A stretch of 64,000 nt of DNA. It comes from Streptomyces sp. F001 (GTDB lineage: Bacteria > Actinomycetota > Actinomycetes > Streptomycetales > Streptomycetaceae). The stretch spans positions 248,001 to 312,000 of the forward strand of contig NZ_QZWF01000002.1 of NCBI RefSeq assembly GCF_004187715.1. The letters run 5' to 3'. The notes beneath the pieces are model-generated. The model was not told the origin of the DNA, made no database searches, and saw nothing but the letters and a program-made list of their open reading frames with translations. The first letter of the stretch is position 1. Each line of letters opens with the position of its first letter. The position numbers and the translations under genes are program-made. Below, in pieces: positions 35,400-43,668 of the stretch.

Positions 35400-35840
35400 T
35401 CAGCCGCCGCCCCGCTCCGCCTCGGCGATGACCTCCGCCAGGAAGTCGTCGACGCGGAAGCGCTCCTGACCGGGCGCGACCACGTCATGGGTCCGGCGCA
35501 GGAACGCCTCGACCGCCGGGGCCCAGGCGAACACCACCGCGTGATGCTGTCCGCCGTCCGGCCGGGCGGCGCCGAAGAACTCCATGCGCAGTTCCGCCCA
35601 CGCCCCCGTCGACACCGGTCGGAACCGCACGTCGCCCGTTCCGACCGGCCGGCGCAGCCCGTCCTGGAGCATCTCCCGGTCCAGCCGCCACCGGGCGAGC
35701 ACCCGGCCGTCGTGACTGAACACCACGGTGACGGCGAACGGGTCGTCCGCGTCGTAGCTCAGGTGGGCGAGCACGGGGAAGCGGTCCGTGGCACCCGCCT
35801 GCAGTTGCATGACCAGAGTCCTGTGCACGTAGGGGTTCAC
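35400..35840 (-). CDS. SsgA-like protein (SALP), sporulation/cell-division regulator family
   Basis: A 146-residue SALP. Family features: VLAHLSYDADDPFAVTVVF, the RWRLDREMLQDGLRRPVGTG then DVR core, and FLRRTHDVVAPGQE near the end. SALPs occur only in sporulating actinomycetes and guide septum placement and cell-wall remodelling, by recruiting FtsZ or through SsgB. Which paralogue (A-G) this is cannot be decided by eye. No operon partner is evident; it ends 38 bases from DUF6328. Confidence 0.93.
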   Translation of the reverse strand: MNPYVHRTLVMQLQAGATDRFPVLAHLSYDADDPFAVTVVFSHDGRVLARWRLDREMLQDGLRRPVGTGDVRFRPVSTGAWAELRMEFFGAARPDGGQHHAVVFAWAPAVEAFLRRTHDVVAPGQERFRVDDFLAEVIAEAERGGG

Positions 35841-35900
35841 GAGGGGCCTCCGAGGAGAGCGGTCGTAGAGAGCCCTGGTACCCCGTTGTACGCGTGATGC

Positions 35901-36872
35901 TCAGTCAAGGGCGTCGCGCAGTGCGGGCAGCAGGGTCTTCGCCGACCAGTCCAGGTAGTCCGGCTGCGACTCGCCGCCGATCTGCACCAGGGCGATCTCG
36001 GTGAACCCGGCCTCGGCGTACGGGCGTACGGCTGCGACGAAGTCCTCCGGGTCGTCACCGCAGGGGATCGAGTCGACGACGTCGTCCGGTGTGACGAACT
36101 GGGTGGCCGACTCGAAGGAGTCCGGGTGCGGCAGCTCCGCGTTCACCTTCCAGCCGCTGCCGAACCAGCGGAACTGCGCATGCGCCCGCTTGACCGCGGT
36201 GTCGCGGACGGGGTCGTAGCAGACGGGCAACTGGCCCACGCGCGGCTTGCCCGCACCGCCGTGCCGGTCGAAGGCGTCCAGCAGCCCCGGTTTCGGTTCC
36301 GTCGCGATGACCAGGTCGGCGAGTCGGCCGGCCAGCGCGCAGGAACGTTCCCCGGAGACGGCGATGCCGATGGGCGGCAGCTCGTCGGGCAGGTCCCAGA
36401 GCCGGGCCGACTCCACGTCGAAGTGCGTGCCGCGATGGGTCACATGGCCGCCCGCGAAGAGCTCCCGGATGATGTGGACCGCCTCCTCCAGCATCTCGTG
36501 CCGCACGTCCACGGACGGCCAACCGCCGCCCACCACATGCTCGTTGAGGTTCTCACCCGACCCGAGGCCGAGCCGGAACCGCCCCTGCGACAACAGCTGC
36601 ACGGTCGCCGCCTTCTGCGCGACCACCGCCGGGTGGTAGCGGAAGGTCGGGCACGTCACGTACGTCATCAGCGGGATGCGGGACGTCGCCTGCGCCGCCG
36701 CGCCCAGCACGCTCCACGCGTACGGGGAGTGCCCCTGTGAGCGCAGCCACGGAAAGTAGTGGTCCGAGGTCACCGAGAAGTCGAAGCCCGCCTCCTCGGC
36801 GCGCACCACATGGTCGACGAGCTCACGGGGGTCGGCCTGTTCGGTCATCATCGTGTATCCGATTTGCACCAT
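35901..36872 (-). CDS. LLM-class F420-dependent oxidoreductase (TIGR03557-like)
   Basis: A 323-residue luciferase-like TIM-barrel protein. Typical features: IGYTMMTEQADPRELVDHVV, AGFDFSVTSDHYFPWL, LMTYVTCPTFRYHPAVVAQ and FRLGLGSGENLNEHVVG, which match F420-dependent glucose-6-phosphate-dehydrogenase-like enzymes. It transfers hydride to or from F420. The substrate is unknown. The start at 36872 agrees with the family; the open frame upstream runs into the kinase gene in another frame. It lies 41 bases downstream of the pseudokinase gene in the same direction. Confidence 0.92.
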   Translation of the reverse strand: MVQIGYTMMTEQADPRELVDHVVRAEEAGFDFSVTSDHYFPWLRSQGHSPYAWSVLGAAAQATSRIPLMTYVTCPTFRYHPAVVAQKAATVQLLSQGRFRLGLGSGENLNEHVVGGGWPSVDVRHEMLEEAVHIIRELFAGGHVTHRGTHFDVESARLWDLPDELPPIGIAVSGERSCALAGRLADLVIATEPKPGLLDAFDRHGGAGKPRVGQLPVCYDPVRDTAVKRAHAQFRWFGSGWKVNAELPHPDSFESATQFVTPDDVVDSIPCGDDPEDFVAAVRPYAEAGFTEIALVQIGGESQPDYLDWSAKTLLPALRDALD

Positions 36873-36913
36873 GAAGGGCGGGTTTCCGCGTCGGGCCGGC
36901 AGAAACGGGGGGC

Positions 36914-38521
36914 TCACTCCGAGGGCGTCCGAAAGGTCCGCAGGAAGGTGTCCAGGGCCTGCTGGTTCTCGGAGTCCTCCCAGTCGTCGGCGGGCGTGGT
37001 CCAGCGCAGCGAGTAGCCGCGGCCGCCTCCGATGAGGAAGCCGCGTCCGAAGGTGCGCACCACAGTGCCGTCGGCCTCGACGACCCACTGCATGTCGGCG
37101 GCCGCGCGCCCCTGGTAGGTCGTCGCCTGGATCTCGCCGACCCGCCGGTAGTCGTCGGCCTGCTGCTTCAGGTCCGGTTCGACGTCGTCGCGCCAGACCG
37201 CGACCGGGTCGTCGCCGACGCGTTCGCTGTAGGTCACGGCGAGCGTGCGCGGGTCGTCCGGCGCGCCGAGGACCACGCGGTACGCCAGATCGGACACGCG
37301 GCTGGTGCGCAGCGGCTGCCAGCCGTCCGGGAGGGCGATGGAGAAGCCCTCGGGCGAGTCGTAACGGCGGAAACCATGCGGGAGGGCCGTCGCCGGGGCC
37401 GACGGGGTCGCGGTGGTGGGCGGTGCCGTCGGGGTCGGGGGCGGCGTCGGTGTCGACGGCGCGGACGGGCGGTCCGTCTGCGAGGGCGCGGCGGAGACGG
37501 GGGGACTGGGCTGTGCCGCGGACGCGGAGGTGTCGTCGTCGGGCAGGTCGCGGGTCACCGCGAGGACGGCGACGGCGACGGTGACGACGGCGAGCGCCGT
37601 CCCGGCGATCATGGTTCGTCTGCTCCACCCCGGTCCGGTGGCATGCCAGGCGGCGGCGTACGCGCGGCGCAGCCGGGGCGTCGGCGCGGCCGGCAGGGCC
37701 GCGTCGGGGTCCTCGTTCACCACTCGGGTGAGGGCCTCGCGCACCACCGGCCGGGTCAGCCGCTCCCGGGAGTCCTTGCGCAGCAGTCCCTGCACGACCT
37801 GGGTGAGGGGTCCGGCGCGCTGCGGTGAGCGCAGCGGGAGCCGGTCCACGCCCTTCAGCGTGGCCTCGGGCTGGTCCCGGTCCCGGAACGGCGGGCGCCC
37901 CTCGACCATGGTGTAGAGGATCGCGCCGAGCGCCCACAGATCGGCTGCCGGGCCGATCCGCTCGTCACGGGCCTGCTCGGGGGAGGCGTACGAGGGTGCG
38001 GCGAGCCGCGGTGCCAGCGTCGCGCCGGCCAGTCCGAATCCGGCCACGACGACCGGGCCCTCCTCGCGGACGAACACCTGGCCGGGGCTCAGCTCGCCAT
38101 GCGTGATGCCCTGACCGTGCGCCGCCTCCAGCACATCGAGCAGCTCCAGCCCGATCCGCGCCGCCCGCACATAGTTGAACGGGCCCTGCTCGGTGAGGAG
38201 TTCACCGAGCGGTGTGCCGCCCACCCACTCGGTGACCGTCCACAGCGTGCCCGCCTCCTCCACGGCGTCGACGACGGGCGCGACCCGGCCGGGGCACAGC
38301 CGCCCCATCGTCTCCGATGTGCGCATGATGCGGCCGACCGTCCGGCGTGCGCTCTCCCCGCCGTGCTCGCCCGGCAGCCCGACCTGCGTCACCAGACAGG
38401 GCCGCCCGGCCTCGACGTCCTCCCCGTACCAGCAGACCCGGTTTGTCTCGCGGTGGACGGCATCGAGGAGCCGGTACCTTCCGGCGACCAACTCGTGTGC
38501 CGAGACGTACGCCTTGCCCAT
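36914..38521 (-). CDS. Membrane-anchored protein-kinase-like protein, predicted pseudokinase
   Basis: About 535 residues: kinase fold (1-270), one membrane helix (TMIAGTALAVVTVAVAVLAV, about 303), a Pro/Ser/Thr linker and an external domain of about 150 residues (FSIALPDGWQPL and following). Three catalytic elements are altered: the beta-3 VAIK lysine reads LVTQV, the HRDLKPxN loop reads HGELSPGQV, and DFG reads AGFG. Catalysis is therefore unlikely, although the fold (SYASPEQA, LGAILYTMVEGRPPF) is intact. I chose the second ATG (38521) because GAGGG is 6 bases upstream. Confidence 0.87.
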   Translation of the reverse strand: MGKAYVSAHELVAGRYRLLDAVHRETNRVCWYGEDVEAGRPCLVTQVGLPGEHGGESARRTVGRIMRTSETMGRLCPGRVAPVVDAVEEAGTLWTVTEWVGGTPLGELLTEQGPFNYVRAARIGLELLDVLEAAHGQGITHGELSPGQVFVREEGPVVVAGFGLAGATLAPRLAAPSYASPEQARDERIGPAADLWALGAILYTMVEGRPPFRDRDQPEATLKGVDRLPLRSPQRAGPLTQVVQGLLRKDSRERLTRPVVREALTRVVNEDPDAALPAAPTPRLRRAYAAAWHATGPGWSRRTMIAGTALAVVTVAVAVLAVTRDLPDDDTSASAAQPSPPVSAAPSQTDRPSAPSTPTPPPTPTAPPTTATPSAPATALPHGFRRYDSPEGFSIALPDGWQPLRTSRVSDLAYRVVLGAPDDPRTLAVTYSERVGDDPVAVWRDDVEPDLKQQADDYRRVGEIQATTYQGRAAADMQWVVEADGTVVRTFGRGFLIGGGRGYSLRWTTPADDWEDSENQQALDTFLRTFRTPSE

Positions 38522-38637
38522 GGTCATCCCTCGCTGAACGCCTGGCTGTCACCTTTGCCACTGGTACGCGGGGCGCGACGGCAGGCGTTCAACGCGGCGG
38601 GCGCATATTCGGGCGAGCCCGAACTTTTGACGATCCG

Positions 38638-39606
38638 TCAAAGAACGCCGAAGCGGCCCGCCCAGGTCATCACGTCGGCGGTCGACGCATTGCCCCCGCA
38701 CACCACCAGACCGAGCCGGCAGCCGTCGCCGATCCGTTCCACGACCCGGCGGGCGGCGGGCAGCAGACAGCCGGCGGCAGGCTCCGTCCACACCTTGGCG
38801 TGTTCGGCGAGGTCCAGACAGCCCCGTACGGCGTCCCGGTCGGGAACCACGAGGACGTCGCTGACCAGGGCGGACACATGGTCGTACGTCAGCTGCGACA
38901 CCGACGGAGCGCTGAGCGTGGTCGAGATCGACGACAGCGCGACCGGTACCGGGCCGCCCGCCCCGAGCGCCTCGGACATGGCCTCGGCGCCCTCGGTCTC
39001 CACGCCCCAGATCCGCACCTCGGGGCGGCGAGCGCGCAGGGCCGCGGCCACGCCGGCGATCAGCCCGCCGCCCCCGATGCTGACCAGCACGTCGGTGATC
39101 TCGCCCGCGTCGTCGGCGAGCTCCAGCCCCACCGTGCCCTGTCCGGCGACGACCACGGGGTCGTCGAAGGGGTGCACCAGTGTCAGGCCCTCGTCCCGCA
39201 GCTCGGTCACGAGGCTGAACGCACCGCCCATGTCGTCGGTCAGGCGCACCGTCGCACCGGTGTCGCGGGCGATCTCGACCGCCCGTGCGGGCGCCGAGCG
39301 CGGCATGACCACCGTCGCCTTCACGTCGAGGGCGGCGGCCATGACCGCGAGGGCGATCCCGTGGTTGCCGCCGCTGACCGCCACGACGCCGGCGGCCCGC
39401 TCGGCCTCGCTCAGCGACAGCAGCTTGGCCGCCGCCCCGCGCGCCTTGAAGGAGCCGGTGCGTTGCAGGAGTTCCAGCTTCGCGGTCACCGGGACGCCGA
39501 GCAGTCCGGACAGGCCGGGGCTCGGCACCGTGGGGGTGTGAATGACATGTCCGGCGATCCGCTCGGCGGCGGCTTCGATGTCCGAGATGCCGATCAAGGA
39601 ACTCAC
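38638..39606 (-). CDS. Threonine/serine dehydratase (PLP-dependent, fold type II)
   Basis: A 322-residue enzyme. The PLP lysine is in TGSFKARGAAAK (about residue 51), the substrate loop is VSGGNHGIALA, and the phosphate-binding glycine loop is IGGGGLIAGV. It deaminates Thr/Ser to oxo-acids; the short length without an ACT domain fits a catabolic or promiscuous enzyme. GTG at 39606 has GGAAGG directly before it, and the TTG at 39597 has better spacing, so the true start may be 9 bases later. Confidence 0.9.
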   Translation of the reverse strand: MSSLIGISDIEAAAERIAGHVIHTPTVPSPGLSGLLGVPVTAKLELLQRTGSFKARGAAAKLLSLSEAERAAGVVAVSGGNHGIALAVMAAALDVKATVVMPRSAPARAVEIARDTGATVRLTDDMGGAFSLVTELRDEGLTLVHPFDDPVVVAGQGTVGLELADDAGEITDVLVSIGGGGLIAGVAAALRARRPEVRIWGVETEGAEAMSEALGAGGPVPVALSSISTTLSAPSVSQLTYDHVSALVSDVLVVPDRDAVRGCLDLAEHAKVWTEPAAGCLLPAARRVVERIGDGCRLGLVVCGGNASTADVMTWAGRFGVL

Positions 39607-39707
39607 CCTTCCGGCGCGGCAGCGTCGGTGGTGGGGCCGCGCCGTTCTGAACACTGACGCGGGCGGGGCCGCTGGTCAACACGGTTTCGGTGACCGGACG
39701 GCTCCCG

Positions 39708-40007
39708 CTACAGATCGCGCCGCACCAGGAAGTCCAGCAACGCCCGCAGCTCGGCGACGGCCCGCGCCTGAAGCGGTACGCCCGTGAGGGCCGCGTCGGC
39801 TGCGGCGATGTGCCGGTGCGCCTCGGCCAGCGCCGCGGTACGGCCGCCCGCCTCGTCGGTCAGCGCGGCCGCCTCGCCCGGCTCCCCGGCCCGTTCCGCG
39901 GCCCTCAACTGCTCGGTGCCGGTGGCCAGTACGTCGACCAGTGAGGAGTTCACGGACAGAGTGGTGAGTGCGCCCTGATACTCCGGGGCGACTGCCTTGC
40001 CGTACAT
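39708..40007 (-). CDS. Hypothetical helical protein, 99 residues
   Basis: I do not recognise the family. The protein is almost entirely alpha-helical, Ala/Glu-rich, without signal peptide (VDVLATGTEQLRAAERAGEP, TAALAEAHRHIAAADAAL, VAELRALLDFLVRRDL). The codon pattern matches neighbouring genes. Its upstream region, unlike most here, is AT-rich and packed with TGTA/TACA palindromes, so it seems tightly regulated. Confidence 0.6.
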   Translation of the reverse strand: MYGKAVAPEYQGALTTLSVNSSLVDVLATGTEQLRAAERAGEPGEAAALTDEAGGRTAALAEAHRHIAAADAALTGVPLQARAVAELRALLDFLVRRDL

Positions 40008-40029
40008 GGATGCCCTTCGCCGTCACGGC

Positions 40030-40072
40030 TGTACACACCATCTCTACACTGTATGTATACATGGCGTGTATA
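40030..40072. promoter_or_regulatory. Cluster of TGTA/TACA palindromes upstream of the 99-residue protein
   Basis: Three nested inverted repeats: TGTACA (40030-40035), TACA-CTGTA-TGTA (40045-40057) and TATACA-TGGCG-TGTATA (40056-40072). They sit in a conspicuous AT-rich island 23-65 bases before the ATG. The layout suggests a GntR- or TetR-type operator over the promoter. Confidence 0.5.
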
Positions 40073-40087
40073 GCGCCTTGGAAAGAA

Positions 40088-40114
40088 GCCCTGGCCCCCG
40101 GGGAGGGCCAGGGC
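40088..40114 (-). terminator. Hairpin terminator after the AIM24 gene
   Basis: A perfect 10-bp stem, GCCCTGGCCC (40088-40097) with GGGCCAGGGC (40105-40114), 7-base loop. It lies 75 bases downstream of the AIM24 stop on the minus strand and upstream of the next gene's regulatory island. Confidence 0.7.
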
Positions 40115-40188
40115 CTCACCTGCTGTGGGTCAAGACGTGGGCGCGTGCGGCGAGGTTGCCCGTGAGGTACAGATCACGTCAGTGGCGC

Positions 40189-40866
40189 TCAGTGCTGCTG
40201 CGCCTTGGGCGGTGTCGCTTCGCTCGGTCGCACCACGACGTACCCCTCGCCCTGCAGCATCAGCTGGACGGCCTCCCCGGAGCCGCCGCGCAGCATCGAG
40301 CCGATGGACTGGGAACGGTGCAGCGAGGTCTGCAGCCCCGCGGACCAGCCGACCACCGCATCCGTGTCGACGTGCACCGGGTACTGCGCCGAGACCGGGA
40401 TGACCAGCGGGTTGCCGTCACACACCAGCCCGAGCCTGCCGTGCCCCGTGAAGACGCTGTTGAACAGGCCGCCGCCGGTGATCCCTGCGCCCTTCACCGT
40501 GGCGATCCGGTACGCCAACGAGGCGTCGAAGCACAGGACGTTGCGGCCGTTGACGGTGAACTCGTCGCCGGGCTCGACCTCGACGACGAAGCAGTTCTGC
40601 GCCTCGTGCGCGAACCAGGCCTCGCCCTGTCCGCGCACCGCCATGAGGGGCAGCCCCTCGCCGGTGACCGCACGCTTGAGCATGCCGCCCACCCCCTGGC
40701 CCTTGCGCTCGAACGCGAGGTTGCCGCGGTAGGCGATCATCGCGCCCTGGCGGGCGAGCATCTCGCTGTCGACGGCGTATCTGATGCACTTGGCGTTCTC
40801 GACGGTCATGCCCGGCGCCGTGGCCGGCTGCACCATGTGCTCGCTGGAAAAGAGGTCACCCTTCAT
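40189..40866 (-). CDS. AIM24 family protein
   Basis: A 225-residue beta-rich protein of the AIM24/TraB-like family. Recognisable parts: YAVDSEMLARQGAMIAYRGN, AWFAHEAQNCFVVEVEPGDE, VNGRNVLCFDASL and the long hydrophobic-aromatic end. Bacterial AIM24 proteins often lie near TerD genes in stress-response neighbourhoods, which is the case here. Function at the molecular level is unknown. The gene starts 65 bases after the TerD-CAP gene and is probably co-transcribed with it. Confidence 0.88.
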   Translation of the reverse strand: MKGDLFSSEHMVQPATAPGMTVENAKCIRYAVDSEMLARQGAMIAYRGNLAFERKGQGVGGMLKRAVTGEGLPLMAVRGQGEAWFAHEAQNCFVVEVEPGDEFTVNGRNVLCFDASLAYRIATVKGAGITGGGLFNSVFTGHGRLGLVCDGNPLVIPVSAQYPVHVDTDAVVGWSAGLQTSLHRSQSIGSMLRGGSGEAVQLMLQGEGYVVVRPSEATPPKAQQH

Positions 40867-40930
40867 GGGGGCATCCTGTCCGGAGGATGTGGTTTCGCCA
40901 AGGTCGCGGGCCGGTCGGGGTGGTGTGTCG

Positions 40931-42234
40931 TCATGCGCCGAAGAGCTGGGTCCAGTACGTCCCCGCGCGGCCGCCGCCGGCGAAGCCGATCCCGATGTGG
41001 GTGAAGCCGGGCTTGAGGATGTTGGCGCGATGGCCGGGGCTGTTCATCCAGCCGGTCACGACTTCGGCGGGGGAGCGCTGACCGCAGGCGATGTTCTCGC
41101 CGATCGAGCGCCGGGTGGACCCCGCGGCGGCGGCCCGGTCCCAGGGCTGGCTCCCGTCGGGCGCGGTGTGGGAGTAGAAGTCCCGGGCCACCATGTCCGC
41201 GCTGTGCGCTTGTGCGGCCGTGCTCAGCACGGGGTCGACGGCCAGCGGCGGCAGACCGGCCCGGGTGCGTTCACGGTTGGTGAGCTCGACGACCTCGGCC
41301 GCCGTGCGGGTCAGATCGGCCGGGGTGAGGGGCCTGGCCCACAGGGCGGTCCAGTACGTGTCCCCGGAGCGGCCGCCGCGCACGTACGCCAGGCCGGTGT
41401 GGAGGAAGGCCGGGTCGTGCAGCGTGCGGCTGGGTCCGTCCGTGCGCAGGCAGTAGTCCACGAACTCCGCCGGCGTGCGTGGTCCGGAGACGAGATGCTC
41501 GCCGACGGTGATGTACGTGTATCCGGCGGCGGTGACGCGCTGGTGGACCGAGACGCCGTCCCGGCTCTCCACGCCGAGCCGTCCCGCCGCCGCCATGGCC
41601 GCGGCGTGTGCACGGGCCGCGGTGGTCAGGCGGGGGTCCGGGGAGACGGGAGGGAACCGGCGCGCGCACGGGCGGAGTTGACCAGGCCGAGGAATCCGTC
41701 CGGGTCGGGGGCGTCGCGCGCCGGGCCGGAGGGTGGTGCGGGGCAGGGCGGCGTGTCGTCCAGCACGTCGACACCGAAGTCGCGGGCCAGGCCCGCCAGT
41801 CCGTCGGAGTACCCCTGCCCGAGCGCTCGCAGCTTCCAGCCCGCACCGCGGCGGTATATCTCGGCGAGCAGCAGGACGGTCTCCTGGCCGGGGCGCGAAG
41901 GAGCGAACCGGGCCAGCGTGCGGCCGGACGGATCCGTGACGTACAGCGTGGGGGCGGGCAGTCGGCCCAGCTCGGTGCCGGGGTCGGCGGGGCTGACGAC
42001 CACGGTGACCCGGGTGGCCCCGGCGCGCAGTCGCGGCGGATCGACGGTGAGCGTGTCGCCGCGCAGCCGGGCTCCCGGGGCGGCCGGCTGGTTGTAGAAG
42101 ACGAAGTCGCCGTCGCCCCGGACCTTGCCGCCGTCGTCCGTGATGAGCGCGGACACGTCGAAGGGACCGGGAACCCGCACGGTCAGGGCGCCGCCCGGAA
42201 GGGGCAGATTGTCCCCGGGGACCAACTCGCTCAT
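40931..42234 (-). pseudogene. TerD-CAP-CAP fusion protein with an apparent 1-base deletion
   Basis: With one base restored in the G run 41652-41654 this is one 434-residue protein. Residues 1-170 are a TerD domain (SELVPGDNLPLPGG, GDGDFVFYNQPAAP, VLLLAEIYRRGAGWKLRALG then QGY). Then follow two SCP/CAP units: a divergent first (LVNSARARAGSPPV, GVSVHQRVTAAGYTYITVGE) and a canonical second (LTNRERTRAGLPPLAVDPVL, GENIACGQRSPAEVVTGWMN, SPGHRANIL, THIGIGFA). No signal peptide, unusual for CAP proteins. As assembled, the TerD part stops early at 41626. Divergent from the ROK regulator. Confidence 0.82.
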
Positions 42235-42360
42235 GGTGCCGCCCTGTTGTAGGCCGAGGTCTGGTGGGGTTGCTCGGACAACGTCCATCGTCGGACGGCG
42301 GTTCCCGGAAGGCTGGCTACCGTTGATACGGCGATTCGCCGCTGATTTTGCCTCACATGT

Positions 42361-42380
42361 GAAGAGAAAATGCTCTCTTC
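42361..42380. promoter_or_regulatory. Palindrome upstream of the ROK regulator promoter
   Basis: GAAGAGAaaatgcTCTCTTC, perfect 7-bp arms with a 6-base AT-rich centre. It ends 32 bases before the TTGACA box of the ROK gene. ROK repressors bind such AT-centred inverted repeats, so autoregulation is likely; the divergent TerD-CAP gene is 127 bases away. Confidence 0.55.
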
Positions 42381-42411
42381 GCTGACACTTCGACGAGTTC
42401 TGCTTCTTTCA

Positions 42412-42440
42412 TTGACAGTAGAAAATAAGGCACCTAGGTT
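42412..42440 (+). promoter_or_regulatory. Canonical vegetative promoter of the ROK gene, leaderless
   Basis: TTGACA at 42412-42417 and TAGGTT at 42435-42440, separated by exactly 17 bases. The -10 box ends 7 bases before the ATG at 42448, so the transcript should start at the start codon. No Shine-Dalgarno is present. Confidence 0.75.
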
Positions 42441-42447
42441 CTCGGCC

Positions 42448-43644
42448 ATGCGCTCGACCTCCCCCGCCGAGACGTTCCCGGCCGCCACGCCCGCCGCTTC
42501 GCAGATCTTCACCACCGTTCTGTCCCACGGTCCTCTCACCCGCTCGGAGATGGCCGAGCGGACCGGGCTGTCCGCGGCGGCGGTGACCAAGGCGGTCCGG
42601 CCGCTGATCGAGGCCGGATACCTGGTTGAGGACACGGACGAAGAGGCCCGTCGCGCGCTCGGCCGGCCCGCGAACCCGGTACGGGTGGAAGGCGGTCGGG
42701 CCCTGTTCATCGGCGTCAAGGTGACCGGCGACGAACTCATCGGCGTCCTCACGGACCTGTGCTGCCGCATCCGCGTCGCCCGGCACGTGCCGCTGCCCGA
42801 CCGTGACCTCGAGCCGGTACTGGCGGCGATCGCGGACCTGGTACGGGAACTGCTCACCGAGGCGGACGGCTTCGGGGTGCCGGTCCTCGGCCTCGGCCTC
42901 GCCGTCTCCGGTGACGTCGACCGTGCCGCTGGGGCCGTCCGCTACTCGCCCTTCCTGGAGTGGCGGGACGTGCCGCTCGCCGAACTCGCCGCCATGACGA
43001 CCGGGTTGCCGGTCACCGTCGACAACGACGTACGTGCCCTGACCGTCGCCGAGCAGTGGTTCGGGGCCGGAGTGGGGCTGTCGGACTTCGCCGTGGTGAC
43101 CGTCGGCGCGGGCATCGGCTGCGGCCTGGTCGTGCACGGTCAGGTGGTCGCCGGGGCGCACGGTGTGGCCGGTGAGATCGGCCATGTGGCCGTCGACCCG
43201 GCAGGCCCGCCGTGCCACTGCGGCAACCGGGGATGCGTGGAGGCGATCGCGGGGGACACGGCGATCCTCGCCGGGATCAGGGAGGCGACGGGTGTTCAGG
43301 TCGCCGACTCGGCGCAGGCACTGGCCCTCGCCCATCGCGGCGATGCCGGGGCACGCGCGGTGTACGCGCGCGCGGGGAAGGCGATCGGCCGCGGCATCGC
43401 CACGGTGGCCAACCTCCTCGGACCCGAGCTGGTGATCATCTCCGGTGAGGGGCTGGCCGCCTACGACCTGTTCGCCGAGCAGATCCGCGACACCTTCGCC
43501 GCGGCCGCGTTCGGCTCCGCCGCCCGGTGCGACGTACGGACCCGCCCGCTGCCCTTCGAGGAGTGGGCCCGCGGCGCCGCGGCCACCGCCATCCAGAGCT
43601 TCATCACCACGGACCGGAACCAGCCCTACCCCACCCGCAGCTGA
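42448..43644 (+). CDS. ROK-family transcriptional regulator
   Basis: A 398-residue protein: N-terminal winged helix (THGPLTRSEMAERTGLS-like segment, AAAVTKAVRPLIEAGYLVED), then a ROK sugar-kinase-like domain with VGAGIGCGLVVHGQVVAGAH, GEIGHVAVDP and the zinc-binding CHCGNRGCVEA. The kinase phosphate loop is FIGVKVTGDELIGVL, lacking the normal DxGxT, so it senses rather than phosphorylates a sugar. It lies 24 bases before three secreted glycan-degrading enzymes, its probable targets. Confidence 0.92.
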   Translation: MRSTSPAETFPAATPAASQIFTTVLSHGPLTRSEMAERTGLSAAAVTKAVRPLIEAGYLVEDTDEEARRALGRPANPVRVEGGRALFIGVKVTGDELIGVLTDLCCRIRVARHVPLPDRDLEPVLAAIADLVRELLTEADGFGVPVLGLGLAVSGDVDRAAGAVRYSPFLEWRDVPLAELAAMTTGLPVTVDNDVRALTVAEQWFGAGVGLSDFAVVTVGAGIGCGLVVHGQVVAGAHGVAGEIGHVAVDPAGPPCHCGNRGCVEAIAGDTAILAGIREATGVQVADSAQALALAHRGDAGARAVYARAGKAIGRGIATVANLLGPELVIISGEGLAAYDLFAEQIRDTFAAAAFGSAARCDVRTRPLPFEEWARGAAATAIQSFITTDRNQPYPTRS

Positions 43645-43668
43645 ACCGACCCCCAGGAGGCACGACCC

